Source of the DNA: Chiua virens
Taxonomy: Eukaryota > Basidiomycota > Agaricomycetes > Boletales > Boletaceae
DNA: 64,000 bases
Assembly: GCA_019787685.1 (NCBI GenBank)
Contig: JAHNUO010000002.1
Coordinates: forward strand, 2,728,001 to 2,792,000
Direction: 5' to 3'
Position numbers and translations under genes: made by a program. This document shows positions 25,375-36,242 of the stretch, piece by piece. Each line of letters begins with the position of its first letter. Positions within the stretch are counted from its first letter, which is position 1. The notes under the pieces are model-generated. The model saw nothing but the letters and a program-made list of their open reading frames with translations. It had not been told where the DNA came from and searched no databases.

Positions 25375-27143
25375 ATGGGTGGCCTGATTGCCATGGCTCG
25401 CAAGGACACTGGACTGCCTCTCTCCGTACAAGACGACAAGATAGGTCTCTTCCCACATGATACTCCCCATCGTCAACAACGCGTGTGGCGCAACACGGCG
25501 CTCCTTGCGCTCGCTTTGCTGCTTACGATCAGTTATTTCCAGTATGGACGCTGGAACAGGTGCTCGGGTTCATCACCGCAGGTCGAGACGGCCGGGTTCG
25601 AGTTGCCGAAGGAGGTGCAGCAGGCTTGGGCGGCCCACTCTCCGTACTTCCCGGCAGCAGAGTACGTAGCACCCCCTGATCGCTGTGAGATCGTTCAGGT
25701 ATAGGACTTCCGTTCCGAGGTTTATCAGTATGCTAATATGACATACGCCGATCCAGGTCAACTTGGTATGTATCCAGCACTGTAGCTAAGGTCTGTTGTG
25801 ACGGTGTCGCAGCTTCAGAGACATGGCAGCAGATTCCCTACCGCAAGCAATGCGAAAAAGATAAAAACACCTCTCCAGAAACTTTTGAATGTGGGGACCT
25901 ACTCTCGAAAGAAATACGAGTTTTTGAGAACGTTCGAGTGGGATTTGGGTGCGGCCGACTTGCTTCCCCTTGGTGCGAAAGAGTGAGTGCGCCTCATCTC
26001 GATGTTGCCTATCTCATCTCGGTTTCCAGGTCTTTCGATTCAGGCTCCGAACACTATTTGCGGTACAAGGATCTGGTCAAGGATAGTCAGATACCCTTCG
26101 TAAGAGCTTCGGACAGTGAACGTGTGGTGCTTTCCGCCGCAAACTGGACACAAGGTCTGGTCGTTCGTGGTTCATCACGGACACTAGTTTGATGATCTCT
26201 CGTGTCAAGGCTTCTCTACTGCCAGTGGGGACGTAATTTCGCCAACTATATCAGTCATCATCTCAGAGGAGAATGGTGTAAGTATTCGCATGACATGAAC
26301 GTGACGGCTGGCGCTAACTGTTCTCATCAAAAGGCAAACAACACGTTGGATGATTCCATGTGCGCCAATTCGAAAAGTGAGAAACAACCGGCGAAAACCT
26401 GGCGCGATACATTTGCTCCGCCGATTGTGCAGAGAATCAACGACGCTGTACCAGGCGCACAACTTGACAACAGCGACATCGTGGAACTCATGCCTCTGTG
26501 TGCGTTTGAGACGATCTTCCATGGGACTGCCAGTCCATTTTGTAATTTGTTCACTGTGAAAGAATGGCAAGAGCGCGAGTACTATGATGATCTGTCCAAG
26601 TATTGGAAGACTGGGCAAGTCGATCTCATTTTGAACACATTAAATGCTGAATCTCGAATTAGGCACGGCAACTCGTTGGGTCCTATCCAGGGCGTCGGAT
26701 ACGTCAACGAGTTGTTGGCTAGGTTGACTGGTCAGCCTGTCCAAGACCAGACACAAACGAACCAGACGCTTGACGCATCGCCTGTCACATTCCCCCTTGA
26801 TCGTAATTTCTACGCCGATTTCTCACACGACAACCAGATGGTCGCCATCTATTCTGCAATTGGACTTTTCCGTCCTGATGAACCACCGCCCACCGACAGG
26901 TTGGATCATGCACGAACATGGCGAATTTCCCGAATGACGCCCTTTTGTGCTCGCATGATCACAGAGAAGTTGCGGTGCGGGGACGATGGGGAGTTCGTCA
27001 GGATTCTGGTGAACGATGCAGTGCAACCGCTGGAATTCTGTGGTGCGAGCGAGGACGGGCTGTGCACACTGAGCGCGTTTGTGGAGAGCCAGGCGTATGC
27101 TCGGAGTAACGGAGGTGGTGACTGGGAGAGGTGTTTTTCTTGA
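25375..27143 (+). CDS. histidine acid phosphatase (phytase-like), membrane-anchored
   Basis: Six exons join in phase: 25375-25698, 25757-25765, 25813-25982, 26030-26154, 26210-26277 and 26334-27143, giving 501 residues. The second exon is only 9 nt (three codons, VNL), flanked by introns of 58 and 47 nt, and it is needed to build the family motif VNLLQRHGSRFPT. RHGSRFP carries the nucleophilic histidine and FSHDNQM the HD proton donor. Other family landmarks are PFVRASDSERVVLSAANWTQG and ELMPLCAFET. Near the N-terminus an uncleaved hydrophobic helix (NTALLALALLLTISYF) suggests a type II anchor with the enzyme outside or in the secretory lumen. The likely role is phosphate release from phytate or other organic phosphates. 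Cysteines in the C-terminal part (MTPFCARM, EKLRCGDD, LEFCG) fit the family disulfides. Confidence 0.9.
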
Positions 27144-27332
27144 CACCATCACGGTCGGTTAGATTTTGTATTGGCACATAGAATACTCTGTAATTTGACT
27201 TTGAGCAGCGCAAGTTCGCGATCGTCTGTACGCACTGCAGCCTGAGTCAGTTCAGTGTGAAATTCACACTGTTTGCATATTATGTTTGTGCTATTTTGTG
27301 ATCATCGGCCCTAGACGGTCCGAGTCACTGCC

Positions 27333-28661
27333 ATGTCAGCATCCAAGAAACGCAAGATTTCCGGTTTGAGTGAGTTGGAACTTGATTTCGCGCTCACTCA
27401 GCTCCGGAAGCTTCGTTCGTCCGTTATTGTTGAAGAGTTGCCAGAGTCCGACCCCACGCCAGCCGACACATTCACGGACCAGCTCGACAGCATGATTGCC
27501 ACACTTGAGCTTGAATCACGAGTTGCATAACAACCCGCTGGTACTTCTCCCAGTCGCTCTCGTTCTCTACGACGACAAAGCTTTGGAAAGGTTCAACATC
27601 GTGCGAAAGGGCTTGATCTATCCACCCAGAGGCCACACTTCGCGAGGCAATTATTGCCTCTCGGACTGTTGGCTCTGATAAACTGTGGTTAAACGATAAC
27701 ATGTACAAGTATCTCTCCTTCCTCGCGGGCTCCTTCACGAATAAAGTTTGCTTCGCTCCTTCGCGTCTAGCGACGTTCTATAGCTAACGGCGGTCACAGA
27801 ATGAAACCCCCCCTCAACTGGTCTGGAGGTAATTGTGATGCTGGAGAATCAAGTTTCTGTTGTCCACTCAAGGTTGTCGCAGATGGACACGATCTCAGGG
27901 ATAATTGACTACACAGCCGTTGTCGCGGAGTCGTCTATCGCAGGTGCATTTTTGTCTTGTTGTGCCTCCGAGTCGTGTGACATGGCGTGCAGAGAAATAC
28001 ATTCGCATTCCCCCGATGCTAAGCCGACGTTATGGGGGTGAAATGATTGCGTTTTTCGCAGCCGGGGCCAAGGCCTCTGTCATCACCGTCCCTCTTGAGG
28101 GGCATCTCCCTCAAGTCATTCTTAAGTTGGTTGCATGCGCGAAACATCTTGGGTATGCAATATTATACCTCCTCCATGTCACTCATGTTTTGTGCGTAGG
28201 AGATCTCATATTCGTGGTGCTCTCACTACCGGTATCAAGTGGCACTTTGTAGTAGTAGATCTTAATGCCGACAGCGATGGTGCGAAGTCCTGGGTCTCAG
28301 AGCTGATTGAGTGGAAGTGGAAGACCAAGCGAGGTCCAATTTCCAGGGAACGCCTTGTCGAAGAAACCTCTGACGAGTCTGATCCCGCCCTCATTGCTGG
28401 CATCCTTTCGTCATGGGTGAGTACACTCGATCCTGAAGCTTCTTCAAAGAGGCTGACGATGTTCATTGCTGTCAGATTCCAGAGAGCTTTGTGGAGTTCG
28501 ATGGTGATCAATGGTTTGTTCAGCAGCCGGCGGAGATGGTATGTGATGGTGCAATTGCCAGTGACAATTTTTTCGAGCTGGCGTTATCACATGAACAAGC
28601 ATTCAGCTCAACTGTTGAGGAGAAGGAAGGGGCCAGGAAATCGTTATGGACCGGAGACTGA
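27333..28661 (+). pseudogene. hypothetical protein gene with frame breaks
   Basis: The start (MSASKKRKISGLSELELDF) and the end read like protein, but the middle does not hold one frame. A change of frame is needed near 27508 (ATLELES to NHELHNNPLVLLPVALV) and near 27640 (GHTSR to EAIIASRTVGSDKLW), each a one-base shift, and the 27.75-28.0 kb part is poorly resolved. From about 28040 the frame is good: GGEMIAFFAAGAKASVITVP and KLVACAKHLG, an intron (about 28153-28199), RSHIRGALTTGIKWHFVVVD, an intron ending near 28475, IPESFVEFDGDQWFVQQP, and a stop at 28661. I do not recognise a domain; similar proteins are abundant in some Agaricomycete genomes. It may be a recent pseudogene or carry indel errors. 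Confidence 0.5.
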
Positions 28662-29120
28662 TCTTACTAGTCGCCAAGTACTGACTCGGAGATGACATTG
28701 AGTGATTGCATCGCAGAATCACGAGAACACCAATCGATTCATTCGGACTCGCGAATGAGAGACTGTACTTTAAAACATGTGGTGCTGGGTGAAACGACGA
28801 ATAAAAAACATCAAGGTGTGCATCATCGCTTACTAGTGTCTTGTGGCCCGTTGAAGTTTGTTGGACTCGAAGTCCTTTGATTATGCCAAACAATGGCAAG
28901 CTTCACTCGGCCTGATGCCGACTGTAGCTACACGTCATCTGTCGATAGGAGACTCCTAATTAATTCTTGCCTCTCGACTACCATCTCGTCTGACTAAGTT
29001 CCTCTCGCGCCTATCGTGCTGTAACAGGTTATGAGCCCTGAGCTCTAATTTGAAGCAGACGAGCATCATTTTATACGTCTATTATCGCCATCATATTTGT
29101 CTCACGCTCAGCCAATCACG
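28662..29120 (+). repeat. likely 5' LTR and primer site of the copia element
   Basis: A probable LTR end is ctgtaaca at 29019-29026, followed at 29027 by ggttatgagccctgagct, which looks like a copia primer-binding site of the half-tRNA type. The LTR start is not certain; a TG at about 28859 would give 168 bp. No matching 3' LTR was found in the window. Confidence 0.45.
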
Positions 29121-30143
29121 ATGTCGCAACAGCCACCGCCCCTGTTACCTTTCTCTTTTCCCACCACCACGGTATCTCCTTCGACTGCCGCTGCGACCAC
29201 TCCTCAAACCATGGTCGCGACAACCTCAAATTCGTCAAATCTGATTACGTCGAGTCCCTCAACCCAACCGGCTCCGACCGCGAGCTCCAACTTAGTGAGC
29301 TCAGCTCCTAAGATTGAGAAGCTACGCGACGGGAACTGGCTCGCATGGAAAGTGCGCATGAGAGCCGTTCTCAAACGAAAAGGGGCATGGGAAGGCATTA
29401 TCGAAGGTAATGTCCAAAAGCCTAATGACCCTTCGGAAGCCGCAATCTGGGAAACAAAGGACGCGGTCGCACAAGAATTCATCTCGACTTCCATTCGGGA
29501 TGAACAAGTCGTGCATATAACCGACTGCGACACGGCGTTCCACGCATGGGAAACTCTACGTACCGTACACGAACCTCGCGGACAAGAGTCCGTACTCGCT
29601 TTGTTCAAACAATTGTATAATATGGAAGCTCAGGACAAGACTAACATCACGTCCCACTTCCATCAGCTTCAGATCATACGAGAGCGCCTCATCGTTGCCG
29701 GTCACGCTAAAGAAGTCGATGACTCAATGTTCAAAGCTATCATCGTCGGGTCACTTCCCGCCAGCCTCGATAGCTTTACCGGCGGCTACCTCGGCTCTCA
29801 AAGTGTGATCCAAAGCAATCAAAACCTATCGGGCGACATCTCGGTCCCCGATCTTATCTCGCGTCTTTCCGTTGAGTGGCGGAAAAAGCAGAAACTGAAA
29901 GAAGAAAGAGAGAAGTCAGGTGACGTCGCAAACACGGCTTTTACTTCGCGCAAAACGACGAAGGGACCACGTCCGTGTGCCATTTGTGGCTACACCAACC
30001 ACCTGACTTTCCAGTGTCGCCACAAAGGGAAACCCAAATGTGGCATATGCCAAAAGTTTGGCCATACAGAGGAAGAATGCCGCTACAACCCTCTGAATAA
30101 AGGGCGCCAAAATCCAGGCAAATTCAGACGGGGAAACTCGTGA
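29121..30143 (+). CDS. copia gag protein
   Basis: About 340 residues from the ATG (MSQQPPPLLPF). A disordered Pro/Thr/Ser leader precedes the copia gag domain (LRDGNWLAWKVRMRAVLKRK, AWETLRTVHEPRGQ). The C-terminus has two CCHC zinc knuckles with the C-x2-C-x4-H-x4-C spacing: CAICGYTNHLTFQC and CGICQKFGHTEEEC. These bind the element RNA in the capsid. The frame ends in a TGA at 30141 and the same frame continues past it into the protease, so the stop could be leaky or a CGA-to-TGA mutation. Confidence 0.85.
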   Translation: MSQQPPPLLPFSFPTTTVSPSTAAATTPQTMVATTSNSSNLITSSPSTQPAPTASSNLVSSAPKIEKLRDGNWLAWKVRMRAVLKRKGAWEGIIEGNVQKPNDPSEAAIWETKDAVAQEFISTSIRDEQVVHITDCDTAFHAWETLRTVHEPRGQESVLALFKQLYNMEAQDKTNITSHFHQLQIIRERLIVAGHAKEVDDSMFKAIIVGSLPASLDSFTGGYLGSQSVIQSNQNLSGDISVPDLISRLSVEWRKKQKLKEEREKSGDVANTAFTSRKTTKGPRPCAICGYTNHLTFQCRHKGKPKCGICQKFGHTEEECRYNPLNKGRQNPGKFRRGNS

Positions 30144-31263
30144 CCCGGGCCGAAAGGAAAAGAAAAAGCACGTGCAAAGGTAGTAAAAGAAGAATCAGCC
30201 AGCGAAACAGATGAGCTCGAACGAAGCTTTGTAACAAATGTATCTATTGCTAATGACGTCGAAATGAAAGAGGCCGATGAGGCCGACTTTTCAGCTTATC
30301 CATGGATCGCCGATACTGGTGCATCCACCCATATCTGTGCACAGCGTGAAGCGTTCCTCGACTACAAGTCGTTACCAGAACGCATCGTCAAAGGGCTTGG
30401 CGATAAACCGGTCGCTGCTCTTGGAGAGGGCACCGTCATTATACACACGCGTGCTGATGACAAAATTCGTACGCTACGGCTATTCAAAGTCCTGCATGTA
30501 CCCGAAGCCCGAGAGAATCTTGTCTCTATCGGGCGACTTGATAAAGCAGGCGCACATGTCACCTGTGCAGACGGCCGGATGACAATACACAAAAATCACG
30601 AACTTATTGCCATTGCTACAATACATTGAAATCTATATTACCTTGACGTCGAAACAGCAAGCTACAAAACCAATGTAGCAATAAAGATCAAATGATCTTG
30701 GACCTGGGAGGAATGGCATCGCTGCCTGGGACATATCGGCATTGCTGGACTGAGAAAACTTCACGGAAAGAACCTTGTCGACAGGTTCTCACTCCAACAA
30801 AGCCTGCAGGACTTCGAGTGCGAGGCTTGTATTACATAATCGAAAATCACGCGGCAACCACTACCAAAGACAGGTCAGCCCGCAAATACGAAAACTGGGT
30901 GACCTCACTCACTCAGATGTTTGGGGCCCAGCCCAAGTTCCATCTTCACAAGGATACTGGTATTATATTTCTTTCATGGATGATGAATCGCGACACGCCA
31001 CGATTAGCTTCATGAAAACAAAAGATGAAGCTCCTAGTAATAAGGTAAAACAATATGTCTCACATATCAAGAGATAGTATGGGCACGTACCCAAAGCAAT
31101 TTGTGCTGATAACGGATGAGAATATGTCAATAAAAACTTACAGATATGGTGTCTCAATAAGGGAATTGAGCTCCAAACAACTGCTCCCTATACTCTGGAG
31201 CAAAATGGTGTTGCAGAACACTGGAATAGAACTGTTGTTGAATTAGGTCATGCAATGCTTTTC
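30144..31263 (+). pseudogene. copia protease and first part of integrase, decayed
   Basis: In the gag frame the protease motif WIADTGAS appears (about 30304-30327), followed by VLHVPEARENLVSIGRLDK. A TGA at 30627 sits where a Trp codon is expected (before NLYYLD). After a frame change near 30700 the GAG-pre-integrase segment LGHIGIAGLRKLHGKNLVD and a CEAC pair follow, then integrase core pieces (SDVWGPAQ, FMDDESRHATISFMK, ICADNG, LQTTAPYTLEQNGVAEHWNR). Several stops and shifts make it non-functional. Confidence 0.75.
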
Positions 31264-31888
31264 GCGCTGTAGGGAATAGGTATTCCCTGTGCTCACATAG
31301 CACGTTTCTGCACCCTGTCGTCACCCAACCCCAATCCTGATCTGTCTGCTTGTGCAAACTTATCCAGATTGCTGTATCCACGCCCGTTTTGCCTCGGACT
31401 CTTTTATTTTATTTTTGATGCTCCTTATTCGTACTTAGCATTGGTTAGACCATGTCACGCAGCCCTTGCAGGGACATTCAGGTGCCTCTTGAACTTTATA
31501 CCATACGAAAACCTTCTTTTTTTATTATTATCCTTACTTAGGACAAGTCTGAGGGTATTCCCGAGGACTATAAATTCACTGTATTAACAAAATACAGTAG
31601 CTTTTGCCCATGTGCATCTGTCTCACATTGTTTTCGGTCAACGTTCGTTTTCTCTCACTCTCCTTGTGTTTTATCGATCCAGATTCAGACTGCCGTGTCC
31701 ACCTTTCCATCCGTTTTAATCCGGATTCACCCTGGATTCATCTTGGACGACTCAAAACCCATTCCTCGTCGTTCACCAACTCAGTGTTGTCCCTGGGTTG
31801 AACAGAATCGCATTCCTTCACCCTCTTTTCTATTTCTTTCAATCCCCCTGAGTATTGCACTACAGCTGGGATTTATTCCCTTCAGCGC
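31264..31888. repeat. solo LTR A (617 bp) with 4-bp target duplication
   Basis: The LTR runs from TGTAGGG at 31268 to TTCA at 31884 and is flanked by gcgc on both sides (31264-31267 and 31885-31888). Removing it and one gcgc rejoins the integrase frame (MLF-AHDLPNELW). A second copy of the same LTR starts at 63592. No internal retrotransposon sequence is present, so this is a solo LTR left by recombination. Confidence 0.85.
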
Positions 31889-32941
31889 ATGACTTACCAA
31901 ATGAGCTATGGCCTGAAGTGATGTCTCATGCTGCTTATATTCATAACTGGGTGTACACATGCTCCATACCTAATATGACACCATACGAAAAATGGTCCAG
32001 GAAATGCCCAGACATTTCCTTCATTCAGGAATTTGGGCAACCTGTATGGATACTGAATCAAGAATTAAACCCATCAAAATTGGACTCACAGGCTAAGAAG
32101 TTCATCTTTGTTGGCCACGAGGATGGTCCAAAAGCAATCAAATATTATGACCCCCTTAAAAGAACAATCAAAGTTTCTCGAGAGTACCATTGACCAATTG
32201 CTGTCATGCAGAGCATACTGGATCATCAGTTTGAGGGGGAGCATGCTGGAGAAGGAAGCAAACCTTCATCCGGCATGAAACGAAAGGATCTAGATCAAGA
32301 ATCAGATCCGAATCAAAGTAAAAGACATCGAGTCGAAAGTGACATACCTGAACTGACACCCTGATCATGATGATGATGACTCAGAAGATGAGCATGACCA
32401 ACAGGAATCAATTGCCAAAGTCGCTGCCGCCATATACACTGCTATAAGTGAATCACACATTAGCAGTAATGACCCAAAAACACTCAAAGAAGCAATGAAC
32501 TCACCTGACTGGCCCCAATGGGAGAAAGCCATTCAAACCGAGCTTGAAACATTGAAACAGATGGGCACATGGGAGTTAGTTGATCCTCCCAATGATAGAA
32601 AGCCTGTCACGAACAAATGGGTCTTTGTGCAGAAATACAACAGGAACGGCAATCTAGAAAAATACAAAGCGAGATTAGTAGCTTGCGGATTCAGTCAGGT
32701 ACCAGGGATGGACTACAATGAAACTTTCTCACCTGTAGTCCAGCTTGAAACAATTAGAGTGATATTAGCACTTGCCATTGCTGAAGACTGGGAAATCCAG
32801 CAAATGGACGTAAAAGGGGCTTACCTAAATGGTAAACTCAAAGAAGAGATTTATATGAACCAGCCAGAAGGATTCAGTGACGGTATGGCTCGACTATGCC
32901 ATTTATTAAAGACATTATACAGATTAAAACAATCTGGTTGA
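31889..32941 (+). pseudogene. copia integrase end and first half of reverse transcriptase
   Basis: Continues the integrase after solo LTR A (LPNELWPEVMSHAAYIHNW, MTPYEKW, FGQPVW, KKFIFVGHEDG). A charged linker with a stop near 32361 leads to the reverse transcriptase from 32495: WPQWEKAIQTELETLKQMGTW, NKWVFVQKYNRNG, YKARLVACGFSQVPGMDYNE, TFSPVVQLETIRVILALA and QMDVKGAYLNG, the last holding a catalytic Asp. The frame breaks near 32941 shortly before LTR B. Confidence 0.8.
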
Positions 32942-32959
32942 GGGTGGAATGAGGAGCTT

Positions 32960-34464
32960 GATAATGAAACAAGCTGAATATGATGAGGCACGTACAGTCA
33001 TCCACCATCATTTGCGACACCACCACCATTTGCGTCACCCTCACAAAATGAGGCATTCTACTATACAACTTCACGATACTGTTGGTTGCCCATTAGGACA
33101 TGCTACTATATATTAGATACAACACAATCTAATGTACAATGGTTGATGGATCTCATGCAATGTACTGTTCTTGAGGAAGAATGTGGGTAATTTGCTATTC
33201 ATTACTCGAGTCTGACATAAATCAACATTTTTGGTTCTTGGAGACCCAGTGGACACACAGAGGTAACCATGAAGTATCCTTTTCACATATGGATCTTGGT
33301 GAAATGCTCTGTATTGCTTGGCCACAAGAATGCCGGTGGAACATGTCTTTTGTACCAATATTCTCATCTTATCACGCCATTATGCAATGATTATTCCTCA
33401 AATGGAAGTCATAAGAGTGTGCTCGAAAATGCAGTCAGACTCAGACAATGGTAGGTCATGCATATTCAGCAATGAGTAAAGGGGAAGCAGGAGAAACAGA
33501 GAAGCCAATGGTGGGAATGTGGACGAAAGTGGAGAGGACATGGATGACAATGTGTCTGATGGCGGTTCTGGCGAGCATGAGAGTGGGAGCGGAATTGAAG
33601 ATTGATATCCAAAGATAATCGGCTAGATACAGATCAACGTAACATCTATGGTGATATGCTTTTTTTGGTCTTTCGCAAATGGTGGTGCTAGCACGATAGT
33701 GGCTCAAACACAACATGAGTCTCTGTTACTACACACCTCTCCCAATGAGGTCCATAATATATTAAACAACTATTTACATGTGTACAAAAGGTACTGTAAT
33801 ATCCGATCTGACGGATTTACTGCTGTTGTGATGTATGAGCCCATGCAAATTTGTTGACGCAAATGACGGTGGATGACTGTAGTAGGGTGGGATACAACGT
33901 GTAACAGTTGTGAGAGCGCTTGTAGTGAGCTCAGACCCTAAGGTCAGCTTGAGTACAGGGTTTGTATGTTGTTTAAGACACCTGTGTGTTTAATCCAATG
34001 GTGAAGGTAATTCATGAGTGTAGTGACTCGGGCAGAGGAGTAATGGTAAAACAAGTTAATTATCAAACTGGGGAATTATCCCTCAGTTTGTCAGAGTATA
34101 TATACTGGTACATGTGGCTGTACACTACTGTATAAGGAAAGGCCAGTAGGTAAGCATAATTACAAATAGTCCAAGGTATCGGCTACAATGAGGTGATGCA
34201 TGTGATGGAGTTGTGGCATTGACCAATCAGATATGATCCATATGAGTCAGGTTAGGAGTCATGGTGAGTCATAATGACTTGAGGAATGCATGAGGCATCA
34301 ACAGAAGGATCTAGCATGCGAGTACACGTTGTTAAGGCGTGTACTGAAATGGAAGCGCACGGAGATTAATAACATGCTATAAGGGCATGTTGTAACCCTA
34401 GACAATGTGATAAACACATGTCATGAAAAGTTAGAAGCATGGAAATCGTGATTGTAATAGATAA
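32960..34464. repeat. LTR B inserted in the copia reverse transcriptase, 5-bp target duplication
   Basis: The insert runs from TGAAACAAGC at 32965 to GTAATA at 34459, flanked by gataa at 32960-32964 and 34460-34464. Removing it rejoins the reverse-transcriptase codons (EELDN-KLSGINF). It ends in TA rather than the usual CA. A related copy begins at 63150. About 885 bp of its length is a nested DNA element (32995-33879), so the LTR itself is roughly 610 bp. Confidence 0.8.
32995..33879. mobile_element. small TA-flanked DNA transposon nested in LTR B
   Basis: An 885-bp segment with terminal inverted repeats of about 25 bp that start CAGTCATCCACC, flanked by TA on both sides (32993-32994 and 33880-33881). 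It is absent from the other LTR B copy at the matching place, where the sequence runs straight on. The CAGT ends and TA target are those of the Tc1/mariner group. No intact transposase is seen, so it is probably non-autonomous. Confidence 0.7.
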
Positions 34465-34957
34465 CAAGCTCAGTGGCATAAATTTCAACTGCCTCTTATT
34501 AGATCCATGCATCTATATCCAGTGTACTGGAAAGATTATCGAGATCATCACTGTATGGGTTGATGATCTATTACTTTTCTCCAATGATAAAAATCAGATG
34601 ACTAAACTAAAGCAAAATCTAAAAGGGCTATTCTATATCACTGATCTTGGTCAACCAAGCAAACTCGTTGGTCTAGAATTCACACATGACTGAGGATGGG
34701 GAATGCTTACTATCAAACAAACCAATTATATTGAAAGCATTCTAGACAGGTATGGGATGCATGAAGCTAATCCTGTTTCTACCCCACTTGATCCAAATGT
34801 GAAGCTCGAACCACGAGACACAGCTACAGACCCATCACAATATTCCCAGGTTGATGGGAATTATGTATGCCTCCTTAACCACATACTTCAGTCAACTTCA
34901 GTCGTACAAGTGGTTCCCCCGACATGTACAAACCATCGTGGAACTGGTCCCAACTGA
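34460..34957 (+). pseudogene. copia reverse transcriptase, second half
   Basis: Continues the enzyme after LTR B: DNKLSGINFNCLLLDPCIYI, then VWVDDLLLFSNDK with the catalytic DD pair, and FYITDLGQPSKLVGLEFTHD. A TGA at 34691 where an Arg codon is plausible interrupts it. It continues as GWGMLTIKQTNYIESILDRY and VSTPLDPNVKLEP, then loses similarity after about 34860. Confidence 0.78.
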
Positions 34958-35199
34958 ACTTCGGCCGATGTATCACACAGCTGGGTTTGGCTGACCTACA
35001 TTACAAAGTGTGACTAAGGACATGAGGTAAGGAGACCAAATACAGAACTCCACACATAACTGGTATCGGCCGACGGCCTAATGGATCAGATAATCATGTG
35101 CAAACCTATCAAAAGATGTACATATAGTCTTGGCCGACACTGCATTTACTTTGCATCCTTGCATGCACTCACAGGATCGGCCAACACCACAAGGATAGC

Positions 35200-36180
35200 G
35201 AGGTTGGCTGATACCATGAGTACATACCTCTTGCAGATATATGCAGTATTGGCTGAGGTGGACAACTGGGCAAGACTGGCTGACACCAGGAGTACATTGG
35301 ATGTTGCCATGTACTCCTGGTGCTGGCTGATGAGGCCAGCATGGTGAGATCGGCCAATACCATGAGTACGTACCATTCATGCATGTATTCCTGGCATCGG
35401 TCGAGGTGGACAACTAGCCAAGACCGGCCAACACCAGGAGTACATTGGATGTTGCCATGTACTCCTGGTGCCGGCCAATGAGGCCAGCATGGTGAGATCG
35501 GCCGATACCATGAGTACATACCATTCATGCACGTATTCCTGGCATTGGCTGAGGGAGACAACTAGCCAAGACCGGCTGACACCAGGAGTACATTGGATGT
35601 TGCCATGTACTCCTGGTGCTGGCTGATGAGGCCAGCATGGTGAGATCGGCTGATACCATGAGTACGTACCATTCATGCACGTATTCCTGGCATCGGCCGA
35701 GGGAGACAACTAGCCAAGACCGGCCGACACCAGGAGTACATTGGATGTTGCCATGTACTCCTGGTGCCGGCCAATGAGGCCAGCATGGTGAGATCGGCTG
35801 ATACCATGAGTACATACCATTCATGCATGTATTCCTGGCATTGGCCAAGGGAGACAACTAGCCAAGACCAGCTGACACCAGGAGTACATTGGATGTTGCC
35901 ATGTACTCCTGGTGCTGGCCAATGTGGCCAGCATGGTGAGATCGGCTGATACCACAAGTACATACTACTGTTTGTGCATGTATTCCTGGTATCAGCTGAG
36001 GTGGACAACTGGGCAAGACTGGCTGACACCAGGAGTACATTGGATATTGCCATGTACTCCTGGTGCCGGCTGACATGGCCAGCATGGCAAGATCAGCCAA
36101 TACAATGAGTATGTACTGTTCATGCATGTATTCCTGGCGTCGGCTAAGGTAAACAACCAGCTGAGTTGAGCCAAGTTGAA
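35200..36180. repeat. minisatellite, about 148-bp unit, 6-7 copies
   Basis: Tandem copies with a period of about 148 bp, seen by the recurring ccaggagtacattggatg. Each unit contains an inverted repeat (caggagtacat ... atgtactcctg, 10-12 bp loop) that would form a hairpin. Because 148 is not a multiple of three and stops are rare, overlapping minus-strand open frames of about 110 residues arise; they are not genes. Confidence 0.88.
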
Positions 36181-36242
36181 GACTGGCCATTTATTGTTGC
36201 AGAAAAGACTATTCAATGACACAATCAACAGTAGACTACTAT

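Larger units (their letters stand above)
28859..34957 (+). mobile_element. Ty1/copia retrotransposon, interrupted and decayed
   Basis: Domain order on the plus strand is gag, protease, GAG-pre-integrase, integrase and reverse transcriptase, which is the copia order. It is split by solo LTR A (31268-31884) in the integrase and by LTR B (32965-34459) in the reverse transcriptase. Taking out each insert and one target copy restores the frame. The RNase H part and 3' LTR are not recognised after about 34957. Confidence 0.85.
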